Below, in pieces: positions 37,471 to 46,882 of a stretch of 64,000 nt of DNA. The position numbers and the translations under genes were made by a program. The notes beneath the pieces were generated by a model that worked only from the letters and a program-made list of their open reading frames with translations, did no database searches and was not told the DNA's origin. Source of the DNA: Komagataella phaffii GS115 (lineage: Eukaryota; Ascomycota; Pichiomycetes; Pichiales; Pichiaceae); the NCBI RefSeq assembly GCF_000027005.1, contig NC_012966.1, forward strand, positions 1,302,001 to 1,366,000, read 5' to 3'. The stretch's first letter is position 1, and each line of letters opens with the position of its first letter.

Positions 37471-38193
37471 TCAAAAGTCCCCGGATTGAAGGCCATCCAC
37501 AATTGCATTGAATTCATTTTTCAGCCTCTTGATCTCCTCTTCGGTGTCTTTTATATATTCTTGTTTCTTTAGCAGGACGTGTGAATTGATCTTGTACATT
37601 TGAGATATATCGACAGGGGATTTAATTATATCATGGTACCTTTTTAGTATTTTTTTAATCTCAACATTAGCACTTTCATTCCCGTAATCGTTCTTTAGTA
37701 TCGGCTCTTCAATGTCAGAGTCTATATCTATTTCGTACAGGGTGTCTTGCACCTCGTTTTTGTAAGCTTCAAAATCTTGTTCACTATCCCTTTCGATTGT
37801 AGGCGATGTTGCTCCCGCGTCGAAGGAAACAAAATCCTCACTCTGTTTAGAATTACTAATTGCTTCCAGAGTTCTATTGGTTATTTCAGGTGGTTTTGGA
37901 ATGTCCAGAGTTTTATAGTATGATTCAAGTCGGTCTTTCTGTGATAGTGGATACTTTGGCTGGTTGTCATCGTCCTCAATGTCCTCGTCAGGTATTGAGA
38001 GGTTTACTTTTAACTTCTTTCTAATGGGGGTTTCGGGGGTTTGTAATCCCTTACTTCTTTTGGGGGCTCTCCATCCTCTACGATCACCCTTATAGGCCGT
38101 CTTCTCCTTGGTATCATTGGCTTTCTGGTGATGAGAAAGGATGAGATGGGAGAGATCGCGGAAAGCTGAGAGGGACGGGAATAGCCCAAACAT
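37471..38193 (-). CDS. hypothetical protein, coiled coil at C-terminus
   Basis: 240 residues from the ATG at 38191-38193; ten upstream codons are open from a GTG. Not recognised. The N-terminus (MFGLFPSLSAFRDLSHLILSHHQ) is hydrophobic/amphipathic and could bind a partner or a membrane. A basic segment RRGWRAPKRSKG and RKKLK suggests a nuclear signal. Acidic regions follow, and the last 55 residues (from about 185) predict a coiled coil (KKQEYIKDTEEEIKRLKNEF). TPETP and SP sites are possible kinase targets. The layout is reminiscent of small kinetochore or spindle proteins but no specific match is claimed. Its stop lies 19 bp from that of the PCI gene. Confidence 0.7.
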   Translation of the reverse strand: MFGLFPSLSAFRDLSHLILSHHQKANDTKEKTAYKGDRRGWRAPKRSKGLQTPETPIRKKLKVNLSIPDEDIEDDDNQPKYPLSQKDRLESYYKTLDIPKPPEITNRTLEAISNSKQSEDFVSFDAGATSPTIERDSEQDFEAYKNEVQDTLYEIDIDSDIEEPILKNDYGNESANVEIKKILKRYHDIIKSPVDISQMYKINSHVLLKKQEYIKDTEEEIKRLKNEFNAIVDGLQSGDF

Positions 38194-38443
38194 CAGACTA
38201 TTTAACAAAGCCGCTGAAGACACGTATTAGCAAAGAGGTTCCACTCCAACTCTTTGGATCTGTGTTCCCGTCATCTATTCTTTCTCCGTATCTTCATATT
38301 TAGATTAGAAGGCAATATTGCGAGATGAGCAAGTAGATGCTGGATGGCTAATAGCCATGCATCGAGAAAATCGTGCTAAAAAAAAAATCTCCAGAACCTA
38401 AATAAATCAGACATTCCATCCCTCTATTCCTATTCCTCACAGA

Positions 38444-39397
38444 ATGAGCGGACTCAGCAATGCTGCCAAGGAAATACACAATTTGCTGATTGCTAATCAG
38501 GGATCATCTTTGGCCCAGGAAGAAATCCTTGAACATTTCAAAGGAAAGGATCTGGGCGAAGATAAGATCGAATCTGTAGCTGATCTGATGAAACACATCC
38601 AAGAACTTCTTAACCGCCAACTCATCAATTTGAGCCAACAGGGAACTACCCTAAAATTCAGTGGAGTAGATTTGAAACAGGCTAGTAAGATCTCAAATAT
38701 GTCTCAAGATGAAGCCATGATTTACTCCTATATCGAAGGTTCAGGGAGGGAAGGAATCTGGACGAAGACAATCAAAGCCAAAACAAATTTACATCAACAC
38801 ATAGTACTAAGATGCTTGAAATCATTAGAAAATCAGAGCTTTATTAAGTCCGTAAAGTCTGTGAAGCATCCCACCAGAAAAATCTATATGTTATACCATC
38901 TTACCCCATCTATTGAAGTCACAGGCGGACCTTGGTTCACTGATAGTGAGCTAGACACAGAATTCATAGACAGTTTGTTGATTATAATATGGCGGTTTAT
39001 TGCTAATAAGACGTATCCTAATTTATTTGGTACTGAGGGCAATAAAGCTCAGTTGTATGAATTTAGTGTTGGTTTGAATAATGCACCCGATGTAGCTCAG
39101 ATTAACAAATTTATCCGTGGATCCGGTATTACGAACATTGAACTCACAGACGATGATGTTAGGTCACTTTGTGATGTATTATGCTACGAAGAAAAGATAG
39201 AAAAGTTGGAAAAGTTTGGTAAAGTGGATAGTTACAAAGTGACATGGCACAGCGTTGAAGAAGCAGTGAAGTTGGATGAACCAGAGGGAGATGTTGCCCC
39301 TATATTCACCTTTTATGACAACCACAAAGTTGTTAACGCTATCGACATTGAAAACCCAGATCAGAACTACTATTTGGATGCATATTTGAATCAGTAA
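38444..39397 (+). CDS. RPC34: RNA polymerase III subunit C34
   Basis: 317 residues, the same as S. cerevisiae Rpc34 as I recall. It consists of tandem winged helices: SNAAKEIHNLLIANQGSSLAQEEI (first), DEAMIYSYIEGSGREGIWTKTIKAKT (second) and a third region after LTPSIEVTGGPWFTDSELD, which is the most conserved segment. C34, with C82 and C31, forms the Pol III subcomplex needed for promoter opening and TFIIIB contact, homologous to TFIIE-beta. It is divergent from the hypothetical gene across a 250-bp promoter. Confidence 0.93.
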   Translation: MSGLSNAAKEIHNLLIANQGSSLAQEEILEHFKGKDLGEDKIESVADLMKHIQELLNRQLINLSQQGTTLKFSGVDLKQASKISNMSQDEAMIYSYIEGSGREGIWTKTIKAKTNLHQHIVLRCLKSLENQSFIKSVKSVKHPTRKIYMLYHLTPSIEVTGGPWFTDSELDTEFIDSLLIIIWRFIANKTYPNLFGTEGNKAQLYEFSVGLNNAPDVAQINKFIRGSGITNIELTDDDVRSLCDVLCYEEKIEKLEKFGKVDSYKVTWHSVEEAVKLDEPEGDVAPIFTFYDNHKVVNAIDIENPDQNYYLDAYLNQ

Positions 39398-39412
39398 TTA
39401 GGTCTATGATGA

Positions 39413-40675
39413 TTATATAGTATACAATGGCGGGGGTTCTTTTGTGGTGTACATTAAAAAGTTGTGCAATACCTGATCTTTTCCGAAATTCAACTGAAGA
39501 GAATCAAGATCAGATGATATCTGTTGATCTTCTTCCTCAGAAGACAGGGAAATGCTATCGCTGTCTAATGATGGGACAATCGATTCCGCGCAAGAAGGAT
39601 TCTCATAATTTGGTGGAGGGAGACAACCTAATAGGGATAGCTCGTCTAGTAATATAACAGGGCAATTTAAAGCAACTTCTATCTTGTTAGAAGCTTTGCA
39701 AGTATTATTTATGAGATTGGGCAGTTCTTGGAGTATTATGCTGATTTTAAGCGTGTGCGAGATGGTCATTGTGGGTGTGGTTATGCATGGAGTTAGCTGG
39801 GATCTAAAATTGTGCAGAGAGAGCTCCAATTCAAGTTCTGAAAAGGACTCCGATGAAGCTTCTAATAGACATCTGTTGGCAGTGTGGCCCTCAGGGACCG
39901 TTACCCTCTGAATTAACCAGCATTTGTATCCTAATATTCTGAAAGGCGGAGGATAAACATCAGGATGTAAGTTCTTTAAGGAAACACTTACATTAAATGA
40001 ATCGTCAGCAGAAGTAGTTAATAATTTTTTACTCAGAGAGACTTCATAATTCAGCAGAGACCGCCAGCAACCCTCCACTAAAGCTGTTTCACTTGCCAAG
40101 TTGGAATTATCCAAAGGACATCTGATGGCCTTTATTTCCCTTATAGGGGGATGAAATTGAGTAATTGCGCAACCGCCATCAGAGCTACAGGAAAAGTAAT
40201 CCACAGCTGCCTCTACGTAGTAAAACATAGAGCCTACTCTGTTAAGCTTGAACGATTCTACCAGCTCATTGGAGAGAATAAACTGAAATGGATACACTTC
40301 TTTTGTGTCAGATATTGGAGCATATACTTTCCATGAATATGTTTGTTTGACTAAGATTTTCTTTGATGTTTCTGATTTGTATCCGCAAGCGGCGGGTATA
40401 TTTTTGATAGAGGTTTCAACTCCTTTGAGGTCTATGCTGATCGTTTTAATAAAAGGGATGACATCTGGATTCATGCAGTTTCGGCTCAACTGCAATGATC
40501 CCCTCACGACAGGAATGGTATTACTAGTTATACTCTCATGGTTATTGAGTCCTTTGAAATAAACAACGTTGTCTAATAACTTGATGTCTCCCGACAAGGT
40601 ATTATCCGTTGGATCAGAAGACCGTGAAACGGATCTGGATCTTGACAAGTACTTCGTAAAGCTACAAGTTCTCAT
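39413..40675 (-). CDS. alpha-arrestin-like protein with two PPxY motifs
   Basis: 420 residues from the ATG at 40673-40675; the open stretch upstream starts at a TTG. A Ser/Arg-rich leader precedes an arrestin fold (about 25-335): VVYFKGLNNHES, VVRGSLQLSRN, IKTISIDLKGVE, YPFQFILSNELVES and later a C-domain with VSVSLKNLHPDVYPPPFRI. Rsp5/Nedd4 WW-binding motifs PPNY (354-357) and PPLY (415-418, just before the end) bracket an acidic Ser-rich tail. This fits a small ART-family adaptor such as Art5 or Art10, but the orthologue is not clear. It is the second arrestin within 10 kb. Its stop is 15 bp from that of RPC34. Confidence 0.78.
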   Translation of the reverse strand: MRTCSFTKYLSRSRSVSRSSDPTDNTLSGDIKLLDNVVYFKGLNNHESITSNTIPVVRGSLQLSRNCMNPDVIPFIKTISIDLKGVETSIKNIPAACGYKSETSKKILVKQTYSWKVYAPISDTKEVYPFQFILSNELVESFKLNRVGSMFYYVEAAVDYFSCSSDGGCAITQFHPPIREIKAIRCPLDNSNLASETALVEGCWRSLLNYEVSLSKKLLTTSADDSFNVSVSLKNLHPDVYPPPFRILGYKCWLIQRVTVPEGHTANRCLLEASSESFSELELELSLHNFRSQLTPCITTPTMTISHTLKISIILQELPNLINNTCKASNKIEVALNCPVILLDELSLLGCLPPPNYENPSCAESIVPSLDSDSISLSSEEEDQQISSDLDSLQLNFGKDQVLHNFLMYTTKEPPPLYTI

Positions 40676-41553
40676 TCTCTTAGTAAAGAAAAGACCACAA
40701 TAGCAGAATACAGTAAATTTGGGAAAAGGTTTGGCCAACTTATTTGATAAAGAACTTTCGAACAAGTGGAGCCATAGCCGTTATGTTATATTCGATTTAT
40801 CTTTGTGTCATCAGACGTGGAAGGTGAGCCGCACACATGTCTGGCCTCTGTCTGCTTATCAATACGCCGTTCGCTCGATGACAATTTCCAATTGGTCTAG
40901 AACGGGATTATTAAGACCGGAGGAAAAAGCCACGCTAGGGGGGCCTGGCCCGTTCTAGGGTATATTGGAGAGACTCCAACGGTCTAGGATAGAGTATCAC
41001 ATTATTATCAGCTAGAACTCTGGTAACTTGCCTAGGTGTTCGGCCAGTCTAGAATTTTGTCGGTTCCCACCCCCACCAGTTTTCCTTCTACCCATCTACC
41101 CACCCATCCACCTTACTCTCTCCCGTATCGCGAGACTTTTTTCAGGCTATAAGTATGCTACCCCCACACTTTTGAAGGAAGAAGGCTATTCAAAGTGAGT
41201 AATCAACGTTTGATGGTTCCTAATCATGTGGGGGGAGTGGGGATAGTGGAGAAAATAGATCAAATCTTGTTGCCTTTGTTGCACATCGGTTCGATAGCAA
41301 AATCATGAATCAACCCATGAGGCTGGATGTCGGATGAAGGGCACGAGAAAACTTCGTCTTTGTAAGCCGTTCGCAAAGCTTATAACTTCCATCTGGCATC
41401 GCGGACGCGGATTCTAACAAAAACATTGGTGTAAACGCGACCAGTCTGGGATGACTCCTTTCTTCTAGTAAACAACCCTTCCGTTCAACCTCTGTCAAGA
41501 GTATAAATAACTAGTGGTCCCCATATCGCAAGCCCTCAGGAGTATAACAGGAT
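40676..41553. other. divergent promoter region with inverted CTAGAACGGG repeats
   Basis: About 880 bp. CTAGAACGGG at 40897-40906 and its reverse complement at 40949-40958 form a 10-bp inverted repeat 42 bp apart. Further TCTAG-containing sites lie at about 40982 and 41048. C-rich tracts follow near 41070-41105 and 41160. No gene seen. Confidence 0.6.
41502..41509 (+). promoter_or_regulatory. TATA box (TATAAATA) of the KEN-box protein gene
   Basis: A clean TATAAATA about 45 bp before the ATG at 41554. The short distance implies a very short 5' leader. Confidence 0.5.
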
Positions 41554-42270
41554 ATGAGCAGGCAAGTTTTGAAACTTCAAAACCCCAATAGTAGGTCACG
41601 ATCAAGATCAAGATCAAACTCTCCCACCAAGCTTTTTGGATCAGTAACTCCTTCCGGAACAAGGTCAAGGTCAAATACTCCATCTCTTTCAGCATCTCCG
41701 ACAAAAGAGATACTTATGCCCTCAAGCACACTTCAACAAACTGATCCCAGTGAGTTGCTCAAGAGCAGTCGTAACGAAATTCGTAAAAGATCTCCTTCAT
41801 TCACAATCTATCAGGATGATTGCTACTATAGAGACACTCTTCAATATACCCAGCAGAATGAGTTAGCATCAGTAGATGATAGTGATAAAGAAAACGCGGG
41901 AACAACGCAAAAGAAAGAAATAACCCAGCCTGCGGTATTATCTTCCCAGAGATCTCCATTGAGTGACCTGTCGATTTACCAATTTCCTGGGTTCATGAAT
42001 CTGCATAACGCTGATGATAAGTCATCAATTAGCGTCTTGAGGCCTAAGACGCCCTTAACCACCACATGGATGATTTCTACGGAAAACAAATCCAAAAAAC
42101 TTTACATTCCATCCTTCATAACTCCACCAAAGAGGAACCGTGTTATCAAGTATGTATCCAGTTTAAACAACAAGCAAAAAGGTCCAAAACGATTGGATTT
42201 TACAGACGATTGTCGAGACTTGAACACATTGCTTCCCAAGCCCATCTCTTTGCATTATGACAACTTTTAG
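41554..42270 (+). CDS. uncharacterised protein with KEN box, RxL and CDK sites
   Basis: 238 residues, disordered, no enzyme domain and no family recognised. The N-terminus has RS repeats (13-20, 37-40). Proline-directed sites are dense: full CDK consensus SPTK at 23-26, SPTK at 48-51 and TPPK at 190-193, plus several minimal SP/TP. A KEN degron is at 112-114 within DSDKENAG, RxxL D-box-like motifs at 93-96 and 133-136, and a cyclin-docking-like KRLDF at 212-216. The C-terminal third (TPLTTTWMISTENKSKKLYIPSFITPPKR) looks more ordered. The set suggests a cell-cycle-regulated CDK substrate destroyed by APC/C, for instance an inhibitor or transcription repressor. That is inference from short motifs. 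Confidence 0.72.
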   Translation: MSRQVLKLQNPNSRSRSRSRSNSPTKLFGSVTPSGTRSRSNTPSLSASPTKEILMPSSTLQQTDPSELLKSSRNEIRKRSPSFTIYQDDCYYRDTLQYTQQNELASVDDSDKENAGTTQKKEITQPAVLSSQRSPLSDLSIYQFPGFMNLHNADDKSSISVLRPKTPLTTTWMISTENKSKKLYIPSFITPPKRNRVIKYVSSLNNKQKGPKRLDFTDDCRDLNTLLPKPISLHYDNF

Positions 42271-42599
42271 CATTCACAAGAAAAAAACAGATGACTATTC
42301 TCCTTCTTGGCCAATTTATTCTGGTTGGTCTCGCATATTTACGCTTTTATACGATTGAAAACTCCATAAATATCCCATTCTACCGTACTGTTGAGTTTTG
42401 AGATCGTTGAACTCTTTACGACACAGCTGCTCTTACTAAGCTACTAAGCTATCACTCTACCAGTCTCTTTATCGGCTTTATTTTCAGGCGCGCCTACCTA
42501 TTGCCGTCTGTCCTAAGTAATATCGGCCTGCTCTCCGGCCCATCCCCTATTCAACTCTTACTCCTCTCTTCCTTTCCTTAGAAAGAAAGGTACTTAGTT
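42271..42599. other. PLC1 promoter region
   Basis: 329 bp with a TATA-like CCATAAATATCC near 42363 and pyrimidine-rich sequence before the PLC1 ATG. No gene seen. Confidence 0.55.
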
Positions 42600-45188
42600 A
42601 TGGACTTGTCTTCAAGGCTGTCCTCCCTCAGAAACATTGACTCAAGTTCTGACACACTCCCCAGTTACAGCAACCCCAATGACCGAAACATCATCAAGTC
42701 CCTGCTGGTCAAAGGAAAGAGTTTGATCGGTAAAGAGAAACACAGAACTTTTGACCTGCCCCAATCCAACAAAGAACACTTTCCTTCACATCCGATTGAC
42801 AAGAAGACCATACCCCCAGAATTTATATCTCCGGGAGTTCCCCTAGTCAGAGTGACACACAAGAAAAAAGTTAATAAATCATTCAGAATAGATTTTGATA
42901 ATGGACTACTTGTTTGGGATAGCAAAGCTTCTTCGTCCATAAAGATCAGCAAGATTAAACAGATAAGACAACAGCACCAAGCTTGGAACTATATTGAAGA
43001 GCTACAAGTTCCTCGATCATTAACTAAATTCTGGATTTCAATCATTTACATTCCTGCAAAGAAACACAAGCATAATAATATCAAGACACTTCATTTGATT
43101 GCCGGCTCAGAAGAATCGTATTCACTGGTGGTTGAAACTCTGACGAATATGGTAGCTTTTAACGACACATTGAGGAAAACTCAGGACCTCATGATGGTGG
43201 CAGACTACTGTTGGAATAACATTAGCTCCAATGGAGTGGTCACACTTGAGGGAATCTCGGGATTGATCAATCATTATGACATGTGTACAGAGTCAGACTA
43301 TATCAAATCTTTGTTCGATACCGTCAACCCCACCGATTGTGCTTTGACCTTTGACCAATTCAAAACTTTCATTAGCCTGCTCCAAGAGAGAAAAGAGGTC
43401 ACCCAACTATTTTATTATCTGACCTCTCACGAGAGCAACCAAAATCAAAATAATATTACTTTACCAACATTCACGATCTTTTTGAGGGATATACAGGAGG
43501 AAACAATGTCCGATAAAGAGATTTTAACTTGCTTCACCTCTCTTGCAATTGCAAACGCTCAAATACCTTTGAGCGAGTTCACAAAGTTTTTTCTTTCTGA
43601 CTACTTACAACCCATCAAGAACATTCAAAGTGAAGAAGACCTCACACGTCCTCTTAATGAATATTTCATATCCTCATCTCACAATACCTATTTGCTGGGA
43701 AGACAAATTGTAGGTATATCTTCTGTGGAAGGCTATGTGAAAGCCCTACAAAAAGGCTGCAGGTGCATTGAAATTGACATATGGGATGGGAGTATTACCA
43801 CCAATTTGGAGGAGATTTCTCCTCCTTTGCATGATGAGACGAACGATTCTATGAGACCAGTGGTGAAACATGGTAGATCCTTCACAAGTGCCGTTGATCT
43901 CAAACAGGTATTGAAAACCATCAAAAAAAATGCATTTATTAGATCATCTTTACCTTTAATCCTCTCCTTGGAAATTCATTGCAACCTAGAGAACCAATTG
44001 ACAGTAAAGAGGCTAATTTTAGAAACTTTTGGGACTGCATTAGTAAAGGAACCTATCATGGGAAACGAATCATTTTTACCGAGCCCGCTAGAGCTCATGC
44101 ATCGGGTTTTAATTAAAGTGAAAAAGACTAAAACAGTGAGCAAGTCCGGAGCTGCAAACAATACCAGTACCAGTTTAAGTAGTAGTTTTGGAACAAGCGT
44201 ATCCGGATTGAGTGAAGATGAAACAAAGAATTCTAGCAAGCTCCCTATTAAGAAGATTTCCAAAGAAAAGATTCACCCTGAGTTAAGTTTTCTTGGAATT
44301 TATTTGTCGGGAATAAAGTTCAGAAACTTTTCTTTACCTGAATCCAAATCATTCAACCACGTTTTTTCCTTTAGTGAGTCCAAACTGAAAAGGTTTATGA
44401 AGGAAGAAACCAAAATAATTGCCCTTTTGAAACATAATAAACGATATCTAATGAGAGCATATCCTGCTAGATTCCGTTATTCGTCAACCAACTTCAATCC
44501 GTTGCCATTTTGGGAGATAGGAGTACCAATGGTTGCTACAAACTGGCAGACGTTTGATTTAGGGCAGCAACTCAACGAGGCTTTATTTGATCAACCATTT
44601 AACAGCCCCTTGCAGGGGTATGTGCTGAAGCCCTCAAACCTCAGAAATATCACCATTACATCTAACAAGAAGGTTGATTTGCTGAAAAATCAAGCCTATT
44701 GCAAGTTGATCAATGTTAATGTTCAAGTTATTACGGCCAGACAACTTTCTCTTAGCAATTTCAAGAAGCAACCAATCAACCCGTTCGTTGAATTTGAAAT
44801 TCATGGATGTAATCTGTCTTGCAAAGATCAAGGCAAAATCTTGAGAACAAAAACGGTTCAAAACAATGGTTTCAATCCCTCTTGGGACGAGAACTTCAAC
44901 GTGTCCTTCAAAACAAATCAGAACAATTTGAATTTCATTAGGCTCTTAGTGAAAAATGACACCGGTAGTTCAACTTATGATGGCAATGACGATAACGAAA
45001 ATAATAACAACAACAACAACGATAGTAACGACAATTCGGAGTTAATATCTTCCTGGTGTGCAAGATTGGCTTATGTGAAAAATGGCTACAGATATCTACG
45101 TTTAGTGGATGCGCAAGGCGAAGAGAGTCTGTGTGCTACTTTATTTGTCAAATTTGATATTACTGAAGAGAGAATAATTACCGATTAA
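42600..45188 (+). CDS. PLC1: phosphoinositide-specific phospholipase C
   Basis: 862 residues versus 869 in S. cerevisiae. Order: Ser-rich N-terminus, PH-like domain (about 80-195), EF-hand region (about 197-330), X box (about 350-490), Y box (about 565-695) and C2 domain (about 705-855). Catalytic His residues are H361 in SSSHNTYLLG and H424 in VVKHGRSF; E391 and D393 in CIEIDIWDG are calcium ligands. The X-Y linker is Ser/Thr-rich. Y-box landmark: LPFWEIGVPMVATNWQTFD. An Asn-rich insertion (about 802-816) interrupts the C2 domain. The enzyme cleaves PI(4,5)P2 to diacylglycerol and IP3, feeding inositol polyphosphate synthesis. The stop is 37 bp from that of convergent ENP1. Confidence 0.95.
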   Translation: MDLSSRLSSLRNIDSSSDTLPSYSNPNDRNIIKSLLVKGKSLIGKEKHRTFDLPQSNKEHFPSHPIDKKTIPPEFISPGVPLVRVTHKKKVNKSFRIDFDNGLLVWDSKASSSIKISKIKQIRQQHQAWNYIEELQVPRSLTKFWISIIYIPAKKHKHNNIKTLHLIAGSEESYSLVVETLTNMVAFNDTLRKTQDLMMVADYCWNNISSNGVVTLEGISGLINHYDMCTESDYIKSLFDTVNPTDCALTFDQFKTFISLLQERKEVTQLFYYLTSHESNQNQNNITLPTFTIFLRDIQEETMSDKEILTCFTSLAIANAQIPLSEFTKFFLSDYLQPIKNIQSEEDLTRPLNEYFISSSHNTYLLGRQIVGISSVEGYVKALQKGCRCIEIDIWDGSITTNLEEISPPLHDETNDSMRPVVKHGRSFTSAVDLKQVLKTIKKNAFIRSSLPLILSLEIHCNLENQLTVKRLILETFGTALVKEPIMGNESFLPSPLELMHRVLIKVKKTKTVSKSGAANNTSTSLSSSFGTSVSGLSEDETKNSSKLPIKKISKEKIHPELSFLGIYLSGIKFRNFSLPESKSFNHVFSFSESKLKRFMKEETKIIALLKHNKRYLMRAYPARFRYSSTNFNPLPFWEIGVPMVATNWQTFDLGQQLNEALFDQPFNSPLQGYVLKPSNLRNITITSNKKVDLLKNQAYCKLINVNVQVITARQLSLSNFKKQPINPFVEFEIHGCNLSCKDQGKILRTKTVQNNGFNPSWDENFNVSFKTNQNNLNFIRLLVKNDTGSSTYDGNDDNENNNNNNNDSNDNSELISSWCARLAYVKNGYRYLRLVDAQGEESLCATLFVKFDITEERIITD

Positions 45189-45225
45189 TGTATATAGCTT
45201 ACTTAGTTACTGATTGTGTCTTATT

Positions 45226-46629
45226 CTACAATTCCATTCTCTCATCTGTGTTCTCCGTCCTTGGCACACCAGCCAACAGTTCCCTTCTGATTTCAGGACC
45301 TATATCTCTGTGTCCTCTGGTTCTAATTGTCTCTAATAAGAAATCACGCTGATCGTCAGTGATATCATTCTTGTAGTGTTGGGCGAAAGCAAGGAACGCC
45401 TTATGCCACACTAGTGGCATTGGAGGTATCTCAGAGGGTTTATTTGCTGGATCATAGTAGTTCTTCACACTGTCTGCAACTTGTCCATTGATAACTCTGA
45501 ATCTCATAAAGTAGAAGACCAAGTTGTCAACAGTTTGATAGGGCAATGCATATTTCTTCTCTAGTAAAATTCTGATAAAAACTGTCGTAGCTGGTTGGAA
45601 ATCTTGTTCCGTTAACCAAGAAAGAGCAGCAGCCGAATGCAATGCTGGAATGGAAACTTTTGCCAGAATGGAGCCTGCAATGATTGCCTCTCTGACGCTA
45701 CATCTTTCCTCTACCAATGGAAAAAGAAATCCTTTGAAAAAGGCAGCTGGTTTATAGAGTGATTTTTTTAGAGACCTGTACAAATGGTAGTTTAACTTGT
45801 GGTCGTCGGAGTCCTCTATGCTGGCTCTGAATCTCTCTAATAGAACCATATGGACAAATTTTGTAGCATCTTTGGAACCAAAATTGGATACAAACAGTTT
45901 GGTGGCTTCGAAACACACGTTGGGGGTCCACGCATCTGGATTTGTTACATAAAGGACATCTTCCCAACGTTTTAGCGTGGGAATAACTTTGAATAGTTTT
46001 GGAAGCCTACCATGCGTCCAAGTGGTCAAAAGAGTTCCTATAGTTTGATATGCTTGAATGACCTTTGGAGGGAGCAATACTGCATCTACCGGCTTTTCAT
46101 TTTTCCTCTCTGCTTCTGCTTGTAATTGCTCAATCTTAGCCATCACCTTATCGGCTAGATTGAAACTTCCTTCAGGAAAAGACTGTTCAGACTTGAAATA
46201 AGACTGAAATAGTTTGGCATCTTCTTCATTAACGTATTCTTCTTCACCCTCAAATTCGCCATCATACTCTTCACCATCAGACCCTTCAAAGGCCTTCATT
46301 TCATCGTACTCTTCCGTAAAATCGTCCTCATCTTCATCTTGTTGTTGACGAACTTGAAACTTCACGAATGGATCATCCACCCTTTTGCCAAACCGATTTT
46401 CCTCTGACTCTATTTCTTCTTGTTGATCTTTGGCTAATTGTAAAATCTTTCTAGTTGCCTTGGAGTCAATGATGGTATCTTGATCCTCTCCATCCTTCTG
46501 CTCTGAAGTAGAATCTCTTCCAGAATTCTGGGAAGCAGTCTTGAACCTACCAGCTCCATGGACTATATCCTTGTAAAGTGGTTTATGGTGCTCCTTTACC
46601 TTGGTTTCACTGGTTGTTAGTTTACCCAT
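45226..46629 (-). CDS. ENP1: Enp1/bystin, 40S ribosome biogenesis factor
   Basis: 467 residues versus 483 in S. cerevisiae. The acidic N-terminal region (about 95-145, with long Glu/Asp runs) precedes the bystin domain (about 165-455). Landmarks: LPKLFKVIPTLKRWEDVLYVTNPDAWTPN (split here for reference: KLFKVIPTLKRWEDVL, TNPDAWTPN), FLFPLVEE, IPALHSAAAL and LPYQTVDNLVFYFMRF. Enp1 binds pre-40S particles with Ltv1 and Rps3, and its release is part of late 40S maturation. Transcribed divergently from SRM1 across 253 bp. Confidence 0.95.
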   Translation of the reverse strand: MGKLTTSETKVKEHHKPLYKDIVHGAGRFKTASQNSGRDSTSEQKDGEDQDTIIDSKATRKILQLAKDQQEEIESEENRFGKRVDDPFVKFQVRQQQDEDEDDFTEEYDEMKAFEGSDGEEYDGEFEGEEEYVNEEDAKLFQSYFKSEQSFPEGSFNLADKVMAKIEQLQAEAERKNEKPVDAVLLPPKVIQAYQTIGTLLTTWTHGRLPKLFKVIPTLKRWEDVLYVTNPDAWTPNVCFEATKLFVSNFGSKDATKFVHMVLLERFRASIEDSDDHKLNYHLYRSLKKSLYKPAAFFKGFLFPLVEERCSVREAIIAGSILAKVSIPALHSAAALSWLTEQDFQPATTVFIRILLEKKYALPYQTVDNLVFYFMRFRVINGQVADSVKNYYDPANKPSEIPPMPLVWHKAFLAFAQHYKNDITDDQRDFLLETIRTRGHRDIGPEIRRELLAGVPRTENTDERMEL

Positions 46630-46882
46630 ATCTGAACTAAAGGATGCAATAAAAAGAAATTCAAACCATAAAGAAAAATTATTAGTACAATGAAGTGAAA
46701 ATTTCTGTTGCCGCGATTCCGCCTAGAAAGGTTACGTTACAAGGACTTTGCCATAGTTCCTTCTGGCGGACACTTCTGAGGCCCGTTTTCTGGTTCTATA
46801 CACTACCTTTTTAATGTCAACCTTCCCGATCTCATCACGTTGTGATCTGACATAAACAAACTGTGAACCCATAACAAGAAAA

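Noticed and set aside
46820..46845. PAC-like motif ATCTCATCAC in the ENP1/SRM1 promoter
   Set aside because: Only a partial match and far from ENP1; without a convincing RRPE partner I did not annotate it.
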